This document shows positions 49,736 through 60,400 of a stretch of DNA of 64,000 nt, in pieces (the first letter of the stretch is position 1; each line of letters begins with the position of its first letter). The DNA comes from Rhizorhapis sp. SPR117. Lineage in GTDB: Bacteria; Pseudomonadota; Alphaproteobacteria; Sphingomonadales; Sphingomonadaceae. A model generated the notes under the pieces. That model was not told the DNA's origin and made no database searches. It saw only the letters and a program-made list of their open reading frames with translations. The stretch covers positions 62,001 through 126,000 of the forward strand of contig NZ_JAKKIE010000004.1 in assembly GCF_021742065.1 (NCBI RefSeq), read 5' to 3'. A program made the position numbers and the translations under genes.

Positions 49736-52096
49736 TCAGGCGACCGCACTTTGTTGGCCATTGCCGAACAAGGCCACAGCTTCGCTGGCGGGCATGGGGC
49801 GGCCGAAATAATAGCCCTGAATCTTGCGGCATCCCAAACGATTGATCATTTCGACTTCTTCTTCATTTTCCACCCCTTCGGCGGTGGTGGACATACCCAG
49901 GCTGTCAGCCATGGCGACAACGGCGCGGATGATGGCGATGCTTTCCGGCACGTTTTTCGCAGCGCCCTGAACGAAGCTGCGGTCGATCTTGATCGTGCTG
50001 AACCGTGACTTGCGTAGATAGCCCAATGAAGAATAGCCGGTGCCAAAATCATCCAGTGACAGTTTGACGCCCAGCGCCAATATACGGTCGAGCAGTTGTT
50101 CAGCGCCCGTACCTTCGCGCATGAACACGCTTTCAGTGACTTCCAGTTCCAACCTGTGCGGGGGCAGTTCGGCATAAGCGAGCGCAGAAGTGACGGCGGT
50201 CACAAAATTCGGGTCGCCCAGTTGTTCGGCGGACACGTTCACTGCCACACGGATATGTTCAGGCCAATTCTTGGCCTCTTTACAGGCTGTACGCAGGACC
50301 CATTCGCCGATTGGACCGATCAGACGCGCATCTTCTGCCACAGGAATGAACTTGACCGGGGAAATGCTGCCCATTTCCGGATGAGTCCACCGCACCAGCG
50401 CTTCAAAGCCCAATATTCGGCCATCCTTGGCATCGACGACAGGCTGATAGACGACATGAAGCTGTTCTTTCTGCAAAGCTTCGCGCAGTGCAATTTCCAG
50501 CACACGGCGTTCTTCGGCGTGTAAATGGAGCTTGGGTTCATAACCATGATGAAGGCCCCCGCCTTCTTCCTTGGAACGGTATAATGCCAGATCGGCGCTG
50601 CGGATCAGCGTTTCCGGGGTGCGGCCATCGCGTGGTGCAATGGCGGACCCGACGCTGGCGCCGATATACAGGGTATGCTGGTCAATCTCATAAGGACGTG
50701 ACAGCGTATCAATGATTTCCAGGGATAGCCGTTCAACATATTCGGTATCGTGGATTTCACGTATGACCACGGCGAATTCGTCGCCGCCGATGCGAGCGCA
50801 AATTTCATTTGTCGAACATACATGCCGTAGTCGTTCGGAGACGCGCGCCAGCAAATGGTCGCCAATCGGGTGACCCAGCGTGTCATTGATCGCTTTGAAC
50901 CGATCAAGGTCGATCATCAGGAAACCGCATCGCGAGTTCCATTTTTCCATCTCTTGCAAGGCGCACAACAGTGACTCGGTAAGATGCAGACGGTTTGGAA
51001 GATTGGTCAGCGTATCGTAATGCGCCAACTGTGCAATTTTCTCCGATGATTCACGCTGTTTCGTCACGTCCGAACCAACGCCGCGGAAGCCCTGAAACGA
51101 GCCCTTTTCATCCAGCCTGGGTGCGGCCGATAATTCCCACCAGTGCTTTTGCCCGGCAATCTCAACCTCCAGCACCACGTTGGAGAAGCTTTCACGACGT
51201 TTGATCCGTTCGGCAAATTCGTGAAGCGTTGGCGAAAACTTGCCTGATTCCCAAGCGCTGCCGGCAAATATCTGCAGCAATGGCTTGCCCTCGACATCAG
51301 CGGCTTCCATACCGAGCGCGCGGGCAAAACGGGAGGATACATGCGTTACACGTCGCGCCGCGTCAGTCTGCCATAGCCAATCGGCGCTGCTATCCTCAAA
51401 TTCACGCAGCAACAGGCTGACGACCTCGCTCTTTTCGGCAAGCTGGGTCGTGGCGGTCAATTCGGTGCCAAAGGAACGGGCGTGTTTCAGGCTGGTGACG
51501 AGCAGCAGCAATGCATAACATACAACGACCGCAGCCACATGCGGCGACCCAAGGCCCAGCATCATCCAGGCGTTCGCACTTCCTACGGTTGCAAGGAACA
51601 ACAGGGTCGAAAGAGGCATTCCGACATATGTAAGCGCCGTGCCAACCATCATGCAACTCATCAGCGCCCAGAGCGAAATGATGGCCGTCGGATCGTCGGT
51701 CCGGGCGAACATAACAGGTGGTATAGCCCAGATCAGCCCTTGTATGAATAAAGCGCCGCCGTCGCGCAGCACCGTTGCTGACGTAACATCGGCATAGTCC
51801 GACTGCGCTCTGGCGCGTCCGCTGCGATAATATAGAAATCCATGGGTCAAGGCCACCAGGCCCCATAAAGTCAGGAAAGGCAAGCTGACCGCAGTGACGA
51901 ACAGGCCCATGGTGAAAATTACCGCGAAACTGATCAGCAGCGAATAGACCAGGCTTACGTGATTGATCGACCGCAGCTGGGCTATTCGCAAGCGCTCGAT
52001 ATCTACGTTTGACGAGCTGGAAAAGCCCATCAGAACCGTCAGGGGCAGCTTTTGGGACGTCGTTACAGCGTCAGATGATGCATGTTTCCTGGACAC
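49736..52096 (-). CDS. Membrane PAS-GGDEF-EAL c-di-GMP protein
   Basis: The 786-aa protein has about five or six membrane helices (45-205), a PAS domain (about 235-345), a GGDEF domain with intact RIGGDEFAVV near 438, and an EAL domain with FEALVRW near 561, NVSAEQ, DDFGTGYSSLGYL, KIDRSF and AEGVEN. Both catalytic domains keep their key residues, so the protein could make and break c-di-GMP, with the PAS and membrane parts sensing a signal. It is convergent with the ParA-like gene. Confidence 0.94.
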   Translation of the reverse strand: MSRKHASSDAVTTSQKLPLTVLMGFSSSSNVDIERLRIAQLRSINHVSLVYSLLISFAVIFTMGLFVTAVSLPFLTLWGLVALTHGFLYYRSGRARAQSDYADVTSATVLRDGGALFIQGLIWAIPPVMFARTDDPTAIISLWALMSCMMVGTALTYVGMPLSTLLFLATVGSANAWMMLGLGSPHVAAVVVCYALLLLVTSLKHARSFGTELTATTQLAEKSEVVSLLLREFEDSSADWLWQTDAARRVTHVSSRFARALGMEAADVEGKPLLQIFAGSAWESGKFSPTLHEFAERIKRRESFSNVVLEVEIAGQKHWWELSAAPRLDEKGSFQGFRGVGSDVTKQRESSEKIAQLAHYDTLTNLPNRLHLTESLLCALQEMEKWNSRCGFLMIDLDRFKAINDTLGHPIGDHLLARVSERLRHVCSTNEICARIGGDEFAVVIREIHDTEYVERLSLEIIDTLSRPYEIDQHTLYIGASVGSAIAPRDGRTPETLIRSADLALYRSKEEGGGLHHGYEPKLHLHAEERRVLEIALREALQKEQLHVVYQPVVDAKDGRILGFEALVRWTHPEMGSISPVKFIPVAEDARLIGPIGEWVLRTACKEAKNWPEHIRVAVNVSAEQLGDPNFVTAVTSALAYAELPPHRLELEVTESVFMREGTGAEQLLDRILALGVKLSLDDFGTGYSSLGYLRKSRFSTIKIDRSFVQGAAKNVPESIAIIRAVVAMADSLGMSTTAEGVENEEEVEMINRLGCRKIQGYYFGRPMPASEAVALFGNGQQSAVA

Positions 52097-52214
52097 GCGC
52101 CTTGTCTAGGTGATGGAGGTTAGGGAATGGTAACCAAGGGGCGTGAAATCGATGTCCTGCACAAGACGATTTTTTGCTGCTAATGCGGTGGAATCGAAGT
52201 TCGCCACATTGAAC

Positions 52215-52500
52215 GATCGTCACCCTGAACTGGTTTGGGAATCATACCGTTGCGACAAGTAGGCTGGGCTCGCCATCATAGCCCCCTGAATGGACTATTG
52301 CATCATTCGTGCATTTCCTGATTTTCGTCGTTCCCGCGAAGGCGGGAACCCATCTCCCGACGTAAAATCAAGCGGTCAGGTCAGGAGATGGATCCCCGCC
52401 TTCGCGGGGATGACGGTAAAATGAAATTATGCGACGATCCCCACAGGGGAGAGGGACGTTGGCCTGACGCGAATGTGTCTCGACTTCACTCGACACCAAC
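52215..52500. repeat. Composite nested repeat, copy 2, plus a CTCGACTTC half-repeat
   Basis: The segment 52215-52462 is the second copy of the unit at 44679-44929, including inner inverted arms at 52326-52353 and 52388-52415. It is followed near 52472-52490 by CTCGACTTCACTCGACA, a relative of the repeat at 2130-2146. The 445 bases between the GGDEF/EAL and acyl-AMP ligase genes hold no gene. Confidence 0.85.
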
Positions 52501-52541
52501 GGTGGACAGGAATTCAACCTGATCTCATCACGCGCTAAATA

Positions 52542-54317
52542 TCAGGCTGCAATGTCATAGGGCTGAATTTCACCCGAAAGATAAAGGTTGCGCGCTTTCG
52601 ATCGGCTGAGCTTGCCTGAACTTGTGCGGGGCAGGGTGCGTGGAGGCACCAGTTCGACGACGCAATTCATGCCGGTGATCGAGCGGACCTTGTCACGAAT
52701 CTCGTCGCGCAGACGGCTGCGTTCCTCGTTGTCGGAGGTCCGGCAATGAACGAGAACGGCGGGTGTTTCTTCGCCGCCCGGTGTGGTGATGGAAAAGGCT
52801 GCGATGTCGCCTGCCTTGAAGCCGGGGAGCTGTTCCACCGCCCATTCGATGTCCTGCGGCCAGTGATTCTTGCCGTTGATGATGATCATGTCCTTGGCGC
52901 GGCCGACAATATAGAGATAGCCGCCGGACATATATCCCATGTCGCCGGTGTCGAGCCATCCATCGACCAAACAGGCGTCGGTCGCTTCCTGATCGCGGAA
53001 ATAGCCGGTCATGATCGATGGCCCGGTGGTCCACACCTTGCCGATTGCCTTTTCGGGCAAGGTCGAGCCATCCTCATCGCGGATTTCCACGACCATATCC
53101 TTGGCGGGCTTGCCGCAATTGACGATGGCGCGATAGCGCGGCGGGCGATCCCCAGCACTTTCGCCGCCCGACAAGTCGGTTTCCTCGACCAATTCGATGA
53201 CGATGCCCTCGCCCGGTGGCATGATGGTGACAGCCAGCGTCGCTTCGGCCAGGCCGTAGCTCGGCAGGAAGGCCGAAGCCGGGAAGCCCGCATCGGCGAA
53301 GGCATCGACAAAGCCCTGCATCACATCCGGGCGGATCATGTCCGCGCCATTGCCTGCGATACGCCAACGGGACAGGTCGAATCGGTCAGACGCCTTGGTC
53401 TGACTGGACATACGCCGCGCACAGATGTCATAGCCAAAGGTTGGCGAATAGCTGATCGACGTGCCCGTATTGCGGCTGATAAGGTCCAGCCAGGCAAGTG
53501 GGCGGCGCGCGAAATCCTCTGTTTTCAGATAATCGACCGACACCTGGTTGGCGACCGGAGACAAGAAGCAGCCGACGAGACCCATGTCATGATACCATGG
53601 CAGCCAACTGATGCAGCGATCACTGTCCTGCAATTCCATGCCGTGACTGTGCGCGGACAAATTATTCAGTAACGCATGGTGCGTTACGGCAACGCCGTGT
53701 GGAAAACGGGTGGAGCCACTGGAATATTGCAGATAACAGATGTCGTCGGTCGCAGCCTGCGGCAGGGGCGATTGATGGGCCTCACGCGCCATGAAATCCT
53801 CAAACGCGATGCCCTCAACCTTGCGCAGCTGTGCCGCACCGTCCGCCATATCGGCGAGTTCGGCAGGATAGAAAAGAATTTTGGGGTCGCAGCTCGTCAA
53901 CTGCACAACCAGTTGGTCGATATAGCTTTCCTTGCCGCCAAAACTGGTCGGTAGCGGCAATGGCACCGGCCATGCACCAGCGTATATGATACCAAAAAAG
54001 AGCGCGGCGAAGTCCGGGCCGGTTTCCGCGACCAGCGCGATCCGGTCCTGTGGCCGCACGCCATGCGCGATCAACCTGTACGCGCATTTCAGTGCATCAT
54101 CGCGCAGCTCCGCAAAGGGATAAGGCCGTGCAAGATTGCCGCGCGGATCATGGAAGTTGAATCCGCGCTCGCCGCTCGCCGCATAATCCAGCGCAGCGCC
54201 CAGCGTATCGAAATCGGAAAACCGCCGCGGCAGGTCGTCATGCGTCGGCGTGGCGACCAAAGCGGTCTCCCGAACCATCACATTGGAATTCTGCAATTTC
54301 GGTTGCTCCCTTGTCAT
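52542..54317 (-). CDS. Fatty acyl-AMP ligase
   Basis: The product of about 591 aa belongs to the adenylate-forming FAAL/FadD32-like group. It has YLQYSSGSTRFPHGVAVTH (phosphate loop, with His where Lys is common), the adenine motif YGLAEATLAVT, DTGDMGYMSGGYLYIVGRAKDMIIING, and NHWPQDIEWAVE. FAALs activate fatty acids as acyl-AMP and usually hand them to acyl carrier proteins of lipid or polyketide assembly lines. No such partner is adjacent. The start could be ATG 54317, 54359 or 54278. Confidence 0.88.
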   Translation of the reverse strand: MTREQPKLQNSNVMVRETALVATPTHDDLPRRFSDFDTLGAALDYAASGERGFNFHDPRGNLARPYPFAELRDDALKCAYRLIAHGVRPQDRIALVAETGPDFAALFFGIIYAGAWPVPLPLPTSFGGKESYIDQLVVQLTSCDPKILFYPAELADMADGAAQLRKVEGIAFEDFMAREAHQSPLPQAATDDICYLQYSSGSTRFPHGVAVTHHALLNNLSAHSHGMELQDSDRCISWLPWYHDMGLVGCFLSPVANQVSVDYLKTEDFARRPLAWLDLISRNTGTSISYSPTFGYDICARRMSSQTKASDRFDLSRWRIAGNGADMIRPDVMQGFVDAFADAGFPASAFLPSYGLAEATLAVTIMPPGEGIVIELVEETDLSGGESAGDRPPRYRAIVNCGKPAKDMVVEIRDEDGSTLPEKAIGKVWTTGPSIMTGYFRDQEATDACLVDGWLDTGDMGYMSGGYLYIVGRAKDMIIINGKNHWPQDIEWAVEQLPGFKAGDIAAFSITTPGGEETPAVLVHCRTSDNEERSRLRDEIRDKVRSITGMNCVVELVPPRTLPRTSSGKLSRSKARNLYLSGEIQPYDIAA

Positions 54318-54431
54318 ATGTCTGAAACCCGGGCGCTCTACTTGCGATATCCCGAACAATCTGTCCAGTGTGCGCTTTTATACAGCAAGCCGCGTTCAAA
54401 TTCCGGCCCGACTGTGGCATAATCATGGCGC

Positions 54432-54968
54432 GTGACTACTGAACCTCAAAAACGCCCGAAAGCTCCGCTAAATGGCGAACGCCTGGAGCAGTTGGCGCTG
54501 CATTATGCCGGGCGTTATGCGACCAGCCGTGCGAAACTGGCTGCCTATCTGGCGCGAAAAGTGCGCGAACGGGGTTGGGGGGAGGAAAAAGTGCCGGATA
54601 TTCAGGCTTTGGTCGAACGATTTGCGGCGCTTGGCTATGTCGATGATGCGGGTTTCGCTTCGATGCGCGCTGCGTCGCTGACCCGGCGGGGATACGGCGC
54701 CCGACGGGTGGAGGAAAGCCTGCGGGCGGCCGGGATTGAAGAGCCTGAACGTGAGGACGCGCACCAGCAGGTTGTGCAGGAAAAATGGCGGGCTGCCGAG
54801 GCTTTTGCCCGTAAACGACGCATTGGTCCTTTCGCAACCGAGCTTGCCGATCGAGCGATGCAACAAAAACAGATCGCCGCCTTTTTGCGCGCAGGCCATG
54901 ATTTCGACACCGCGCGGCGGTTTGTACAGGCAGAACCGGGGCATATTCCGGATGGGGAAGTGGAGTGA
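54432..54968 (+). CDS. recX: RecX family regulatory protein
   Basis: The 178-aa protein shows the RecX pattern of three-helix repeats: LALHYAGRYATSRAKLAAYLARK, LVERFAALGYVDDAGFASM and RRGYGARRVEESLRAAGI. RecX limits RecA filament growth. recA is not in the window. The start appears to be GTG 54432. Confidence 0.85.
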   Translation: MTTEPQKRPKAPLNGERLEQLALHYAGRYATSRAKLAAYLARKVRERGWGEEKVPDIQALVERFAALGYVDDAGFASMRAASLTRRGYGARRVEESLRAAGIEEPEREDAHQQVVQEKWRAAEAFARKRRIGPFATELADRAMQQKQIAAFLRAGHDFDTARRFVQAEPGHIPDGEVE

Positions 54969-54985
54969 AAGGCGCTGTTCGGACT

Positions 54986-55786
54986 TTAGCGGTTCGCGTC
55001 TCGCTGCGCTGACCATTCCGCAAGGCCCCGGCGCGCATCCTGCACAAAGCGTGATCGCCGCACGCCTTCCATGAACAGGCCGCCTACCACTTTGCCAATC
55101 AGACCGACAGGCCGCCGGAATTGAACCAGCAGCACGATCCGTGTTTCGTCGGTGTCGTTGCGCACCTCATGTTCGAACACATCGTCGAAAACCAGAGCGC
55201 GGCCTTCCTGCCAGCCAACCCATGTGTCCACAACGCGCATGCGGCATTTTTCAGCGTCGCGTGGGACCTGTATGCCCAGATGACAGGTGAGAAACGCCTT
55301 TGACACGCCCGTATGGGTGGGAAGGTGTGTATGGGGCACAAGCACCGAGAAAAATGCGGAATTGAGACCCGGAATATGGGACACCAGTTCCGCCGTGCGT
55401 GGGCAGATGGCGCAATTGCTCTCTTCCCGATAACCATAGCCGACCAGGAAAAAGGAGCGCCACCGGCCCGCCGGCGCTATGCGGCGATGGTCGGGGGAAA
55501 TGCTGGCGAGCGGCGGAACGCTGTTGAGGTCCTCCAGTGCGGCGAGCGCCTCTGCGCGAATTTCTTCCCAATGCTCCTCAAGCTTTGCCGCCCAGGGAAA
55601 TTCCCGGGAATCGAAGATTGGCTTGTCCCCAACACGGGAAGATCGGGCGATCCACCTGTTGGTGCGCGGTTGCATATATTTTCCAAAGCGCAACAGCAGG
55701 GATTTTTTGGGAACGAGCCGGGAACTGGGCCGCAAAGTGGCGTCAACGCTATCGGGAATCGCGCCGGTCGGTACAGTATCTTTCAC
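54986..55786 (-). CDS. Aspartyl/asparaginyl beta-hydroxylase family dioxygenase
   Basis: The 266-aa Fe(II)/2-oxoglutarate enzyme has the first Fe ligands in VPHTHLPTHTGVSKAFLTCHLG, the second His in VFDDVFEHEVRNDTDETRIVLLVQF, and the Arg that binds 2-oxoglutarate in the same segment. Bacterial members include LpxO and ornithine-lipid hydroxylases, so a lipid substrate is as likely as a protein. It is close to the acyl-AMP ligase gene, which fits lipid modification weakly. Confidence 0.87.
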   Translation of the reverse strand: MKDTVPTGAIPDSVDATLRPSSRLVPKKSLLLRFGKYMQPRTNRWIARSSRVGDKPIFDSREFPWAAKLEEHWEEIRAEALAALEDLNSVPPLASISPDHRRIAPAGRWRSFFLVGYGYREESNCAICPRTAELVSHIPGLNSAFFSVLVPHTHLPTHTGVSKAFLTCHLGIQVPRDAEKCRMRVVDTWVGWQEGRALVFDDVFEHEVRNDTDETRIVLLVQFRRPVGLIGKVVGGLFMEGVRRSRFVQDARRGLAEWSAQRDANR

Positions 55787-55876
55787 TCTATTCCCCTGTT
55801 GAGCCAGTTGTGGCCGTAAAGTCTTCGTTCTTTACAATATCTTTTCCTATGTTCTGGCACTTGATAGAGCAAGGCC

Positions 55877-56371
55877 ATGATGAAGGAGAATGTTTCAGTG
55901 CGCCCGATCCTGATCGCCTTTACGTTGCTTCTTGCCGCGTGCAGCGCCACGGCACCGATTTCCAGCGATCAGGCCAATGCGACGCAAGAAGCGGACAGGG
56001 TCACGCTCACCATTCAGTCAGGGGACAAGACGCACACGTTCAACATAGAGGTCGCCCGCACTTCGCAGGAACAGGAAAAGGGCCTGATGTTCCGTAAATT
56101 CCTGCCGGACGACGGGGGGATGCTCTTTCCTTTTGATCCGCCACAGATCGCCAGTTTCTGGATGAAGAATACGGTCATTCCACTCGACATCCTGTTCATT
56201 CGGCCGGACGGGACGATTTCCTTTATCGCAGCCAATACCGAACCCTATTCGCTGGTTCCGGTATCATCGGGGCAGATTGACGCTGCGGTACTGGAAATCG
56301 CGGGTGGCCGGGCAGAGGCGTTGGGTATCAAGGCAGAGGACGCCGTCCGGTGGGAGACGCCTTCGGAATAA
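55877..56371 (+). CDS. DUF192 lipoprotein
   Basis: The 164-aa protein has a lipoprotein signal with lipobox LLAAC and a DUF192 domain (EVARTSQEQEKGLMFRKFLPDDGGMLF, FWMKNTVIPLDILFIRPDG). DUF192 proteins are exported or lipid-anchored and of unknown function. AAGGAG lies near the start; ATG 55877 or 55880 are both possible. Confidence 0.85.
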   Translation: MMKENVSVRPILIAFTLLLAACSATAPISSDQANATQEADRVTLTIQSGDKTHTFNIEVARTSQEQEKGLMFRKFLPDDGGMLFPFDPPQIASFWMKNTVIPLDILFIRPDGTISFIAANTEPYSLVPVSSGQIDAAVLEIAGGRAEALGIKAEDAVRWETPSE

Positions 56372-56456
56372 AGCAATTCGGAAGCGTCGGCATTTCCGTT
56401 CGACCATATTTGCCGGGGCGGGAATAGCTGGTAGGCCCTGTCCGTATCGTTAATTC

Positions 56457-57473
56457 GTGGTTGCCCGCTTCATGTTCCGATTTCGTCCTGACTCTTTCAC
56501 GCTTATCCTGATAGCCACCGTGGCGATGGCCAGTCTGCTGCCATGTCGGGGACAAGCAGCGATATTTTTTGGCTGGGCAACAACAGCGGCCATCGTCCTG
56601 CTCTTCTTCATGCATGGAGCAAAGCTGTCGCGGCAGGCAATATTGGGCGGTTTTGCCGTGTGGCGGCTGCATCTTGCCACCTTGTCGAGCACCTTTGTGC
56701 TGTTCCCACTGCTTGGACTTGCGGTAGCAATGCTTCCCGATAGTCTTGTCGATCCGGGCATCAAGATGGGTATGATGTTCCTTTGTATCCTGCCATCGAC
56801 GGTACAATCCTCCATCGCCTTTACCGCCATGGCGCGGGGCAATGTACCGGCGGCGGTGTGCAGCGCCTCGCTTTCCAATGTCGCGGGCATATTCTTAACA
56901 CCGTTGCTTGCTGGCGTTTTGATCCACAGCCAGATGAACGTGGCTGACGGTTTTCTGCTGAAGGCGATCCAGTCGATTGCAATGAAGTTGCTTGCGCCCT
57001 TCATTATTGGTCACCTGATGCGACCATGGATCGGCGGTTTTGTTGACCGGCATCGGATATTTCTGGGGCGGCTCGATCGCGGGTCGATCCTGCTGGTCGT
57101 CTATACAGCTTTCAGTGCGGCCGTGATCGATGGCTTGTGGCATCGCGTTTCGGGTTTTGACCTTGCCGTGATCGCAGGGTTGAGCATCGCGCTGCTGGCC
57201 ATTGTGCTGGTCATCACGACAATGGGTGCACGAATAGCCGGATTATCGATCGAAGATGAAACAGTGCTCGTCTTTTGCGGATCGAAAAAGAGCCTGGCAA
57301 GCGGTGTGCCGATGGCCGGAGCGTTGTTTGCACCGGCGCAGGTGGGTCTGATCATTCTGCCGCTGATGGTGTTTCATCAGATCCAGTTGATCGTCTGCGC
57401 CGCAATCGCGCAACATTATGCCCGACGGGTGGAGCAGGTCATACGCGATCTGGAACCGAGCACGCTTTCCTAA
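56457..57473 (+). CDS. SBF-like (YfeH-type) membrane transporter
   Basis: The 338-aa protein has about ten membrane helices and belongs to the bile acid:sodium symporter-like group. Family segments are MFLCILPSTVQSSIAFTAMA, SLSNVAGIFLTPLLAGVL and VFCGSKKSLASGVPMAGALF. The substrate is unknown. GTG 56457 and ATG 56472 are possible starts. It ends five bases from the convergent decaheme gene. Confidence 0.85.
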   Translation: MVARFMFRFRPDSFTLILIATVAMASLLPCRGQAAIFFGWATTAAIVLLFFMHGAKLSRQAILGGFAVWRLHLATLSSTFVLFPLLGLAVAMLPDSLVDPGIKMGMMFLCILPSTVQSSIAFTAMARGNVPAAVCSASLSNVAGIFLTPLLAGVLIHSQMNVADGFLLKAIQSIAMKLLAPFIIGHLMRPWIGGFVDRHRIFLGRLDRGSILLVVYTAFSAAVIDGLWHRVSGFDLAVIAGLSIALLAIVLVITTMGARIAGLSIEDETVLVFCGSKKSLASGVPMAGALFAPAQVGLIILPLMVFHQIQLIVCAAIAQHYARRVEQVIRDLEPSTLS

Positions 57474-57477
57474 ACTG

Positions 57478-60400
57478 TTATTTGCCCAGCAGCATCGGTG
57501 GCCGCCACCCTGACATGTCCACGTCATCGCGCACTTTGTATGGAATGCCGCGCGAATTGAGGAACAACCGCTCCATTTCCGGGCGGGTGAAGGGGCGGGA
57601 GCCCAGGCGGCCAAACACAGCGATCTGTCCGCCGGTTTCGTCCACCGCGCGGTCGCGGTCGAGGCCCTTTGAAAGAGCCAGCGCCGGACTGGGGGTTTTG
57701 GCCCAGGCGATCAGTTCAGGCTTCGGCGCGGGTGAGAAGCCATAGAAATTGGGCTGACTGTCCGGGCTGGTCAGTTGCAGGACTTTCAAGCCGTTTCGTC
57801 CATCTGCGACATAAGCGAACAGTGATGCGTTGGTGCTGGCCACGATCACATCCTCGGCATCGTTCAACTGACCGCCGAAGGTCTCTTTGGCATAGATTTT
57901 GGGCTTCAATGGATTGGTGATGTTGACGATGACAAGACCGTCTTCCTTGGCGGCGACATAAGCATAAGTGCGGGCCAGATACAGGCGGCGGGCATTGGTG
58001 AGCGGGATCGTTCCCGAGGGGACAGCCACCGGATCGTCCATTTTCGTCACGTCGAACAGCTTGACGCCATCCTTGTCCGTCACCCAGAGATAACGGAATT
58101 GCAGAGCGGAAGCGCGTGCATCCTCAAGAGGCCGGACGGCGGCGAGGCGGGGTTTGAGCGGGTTGTCGAGGTCGACAACGACAAGGCCCTTGTCCGCTGT
58201 GATATAAGCGAAATGTCCCGCCAACGTGATATGACGTGCGCCCTTGAGTACGTCATCTTCATTCCATGTCACGGCGCGTTTGAGAAAATTATTCTGGAAA
58301 TCGCCATCGGCCATGGTGTCGATGTTGACGAGGATCAGGCCTTCCACGCTGTCGGTGACGACCGCGTAATTATAGATGGGATGGAAGGCTTGTTCCTGGT
58401 TGATCTTGCGCAGTTCCGACGTGTTGCGCAGGGGATTGATTGGCTGGTTGGTGGCCAGCGCCATGCAGGTGGCGTTCTTTGTTTTGACGCGCGTATCATG
58501 ACCCAGCGGAGAGAAGGGCGCCGACACAATACGTTCGGAAAAGCCCTTGTTGCCGATCGATGCAATGTCATAGACGCGGAAACCGCCTTTGCCTTCGGCC
58601 AGAAACATATATTCGCCGCGCATCTGCAAGCAACCGACGCGACCCTTGGTTCCCTGGGTGATGTTGGCGAATTCCTCCAGCGCCTGCGTCTCGCCCGACA
58701 GTTTCTTGTCGAAGGTCTTGCCGCGCACCCAGTTCTTGAGTTCGCGCTTGTTCTGATCGACATGGAGTTTCCAGTAATCGGGATAGGCATATTTCTGGAG
58801 ATAGGAGCCGATCACCGCCTGCGGCTCATCCCATTCGGTGATGCGCACGGCCTCGAACCCGTCTTCCAGCCCGGTCCAGGCATGCAGCCCCACGAAATTC
58901 ACAGTATTGGTGCCAAGCAACAGCAACTGCGCCATGATGGCGTTGTTGTCATTGTCCGCCGACAAATGGCAATCAGTGCACTGCTTGGTTTCGGTTTTGC
59001 GCACCGTATGGGGGAAATGCGGGGCAAAGGCCTGTGATGAAAAACCGATCCCACTGATGGGTGGTTGCTGGATATAGATGCGTTCACGGTTGATGTTCGT
59101 TGAAGAGAGCACCAGCGCGGAGGTGGACCGGACCGGCGCGATTTGATTGCCCTTGGTGGTCATGTGACGGCCGAGCTGGAACATGTCCTCGCGCGCGACC
59201 TGTGGGTTGTAGGTCGCAAAATTCCGGGATTCCTCGCCCTCGAAATGATGGTCCTTGGTCTTCCAGTTCGCCTCGATCGGCAAATGACACCCGCCGCAAC
59301 TCGTCGTCCATGACAGGTGACAGGTGAAGCACGCCATCTCTTCTTCTTTATGTGCCCGGTCGGCCTTGGCGATGCCGGGGCCAAAGGCGAATGTGCCGTC
59401 CTCCGCCCCTGACTTGCTCATCAGCTTGGCGCGTGCCGCCTTGGCATTGAAATGCGGATTGCCCTTGCTCACGCTGTCTTTGACCAGACTGATTTCCCAT
59501 TGCAGATCAGGATCGACGATGGAACGCTGGATCAGGGTTCGATTTCCGGCGGCATCGTAAATCCATTCGAACCGCCGCTTGCCGTCAGGATTGCGGAGCA
59601 GGGCAAGGTTATTACCCCCTGGCCGCGCTGCGGGACCAGAGGTCAACAGGGACGGATAGGCGTCAGCAGTGCCGTGGCAATCCTTGCAGCCAATTTCCAC
59701 CGCATTGGCGACCTCACCATAAATCAGGCCATTGCCGTGAGCGTCCTGCGCGAAATGGCAGTCGGCGCATTGCAGGCCCTTTTCGGCGTGAATGTCCATC
59801 ATGTGCACGGTCTTGCCCGGATTGACGCCGGGGGGTGTGAACTTGCCTTCGCCTTTCTTGCGCCATTTTTCAGGGTCGTCATTGGCGACGCGCTTGCCGT
59901 CGGCGTCAAGCAGGTTGCCCTCCCGGTCGCGCTTCAGGATAGCGCGGAAATTCCAGCCATGACCGTGATAGTCGGCGAACTGCGTGTCCTTCAGTTCAGG
60001 GTTCAGGTCATAGACATTGCGCAGGAAGTCCAGATCCGCCCATTTGCCCTTGGGTGAGGCACCTTCGGGATTGCGTTGCAGTACGCTGAAAACTTCCTCA
60101 GCGGTTGGGTATTTCTGCTTTTCCGGCCACATATGGGGCGCGTCGGATTCATAGTCCCACATGGTGTAGCCGAGATAGCTGTTCAGGAAGATATTGGGCT
60201 GATGCATGTGGCAATTCATGCACTGACTGGTCGGGATTGCGCGGGTGAAGGCGTGGCGCAGCGGATGGCCGCTTTCCTTCATACCGGGTTCTTTCAACGC
60301 GCCGTGGCTGTCGCCTGCATGACCGTCATCATGTCCGGCCGCTTTGCCCGCCATCTTGTCCTTGATCGTGGGATCGATGGTGATTGTCTGCCCGTCGCGA

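Noticed and set aside
58099..59037. Plus-strand open frame of 312 codons opposite the LVIVD-decaheme gene
   Set aside because: It is antisense to the LVIVD and last heme region and shows no family features.
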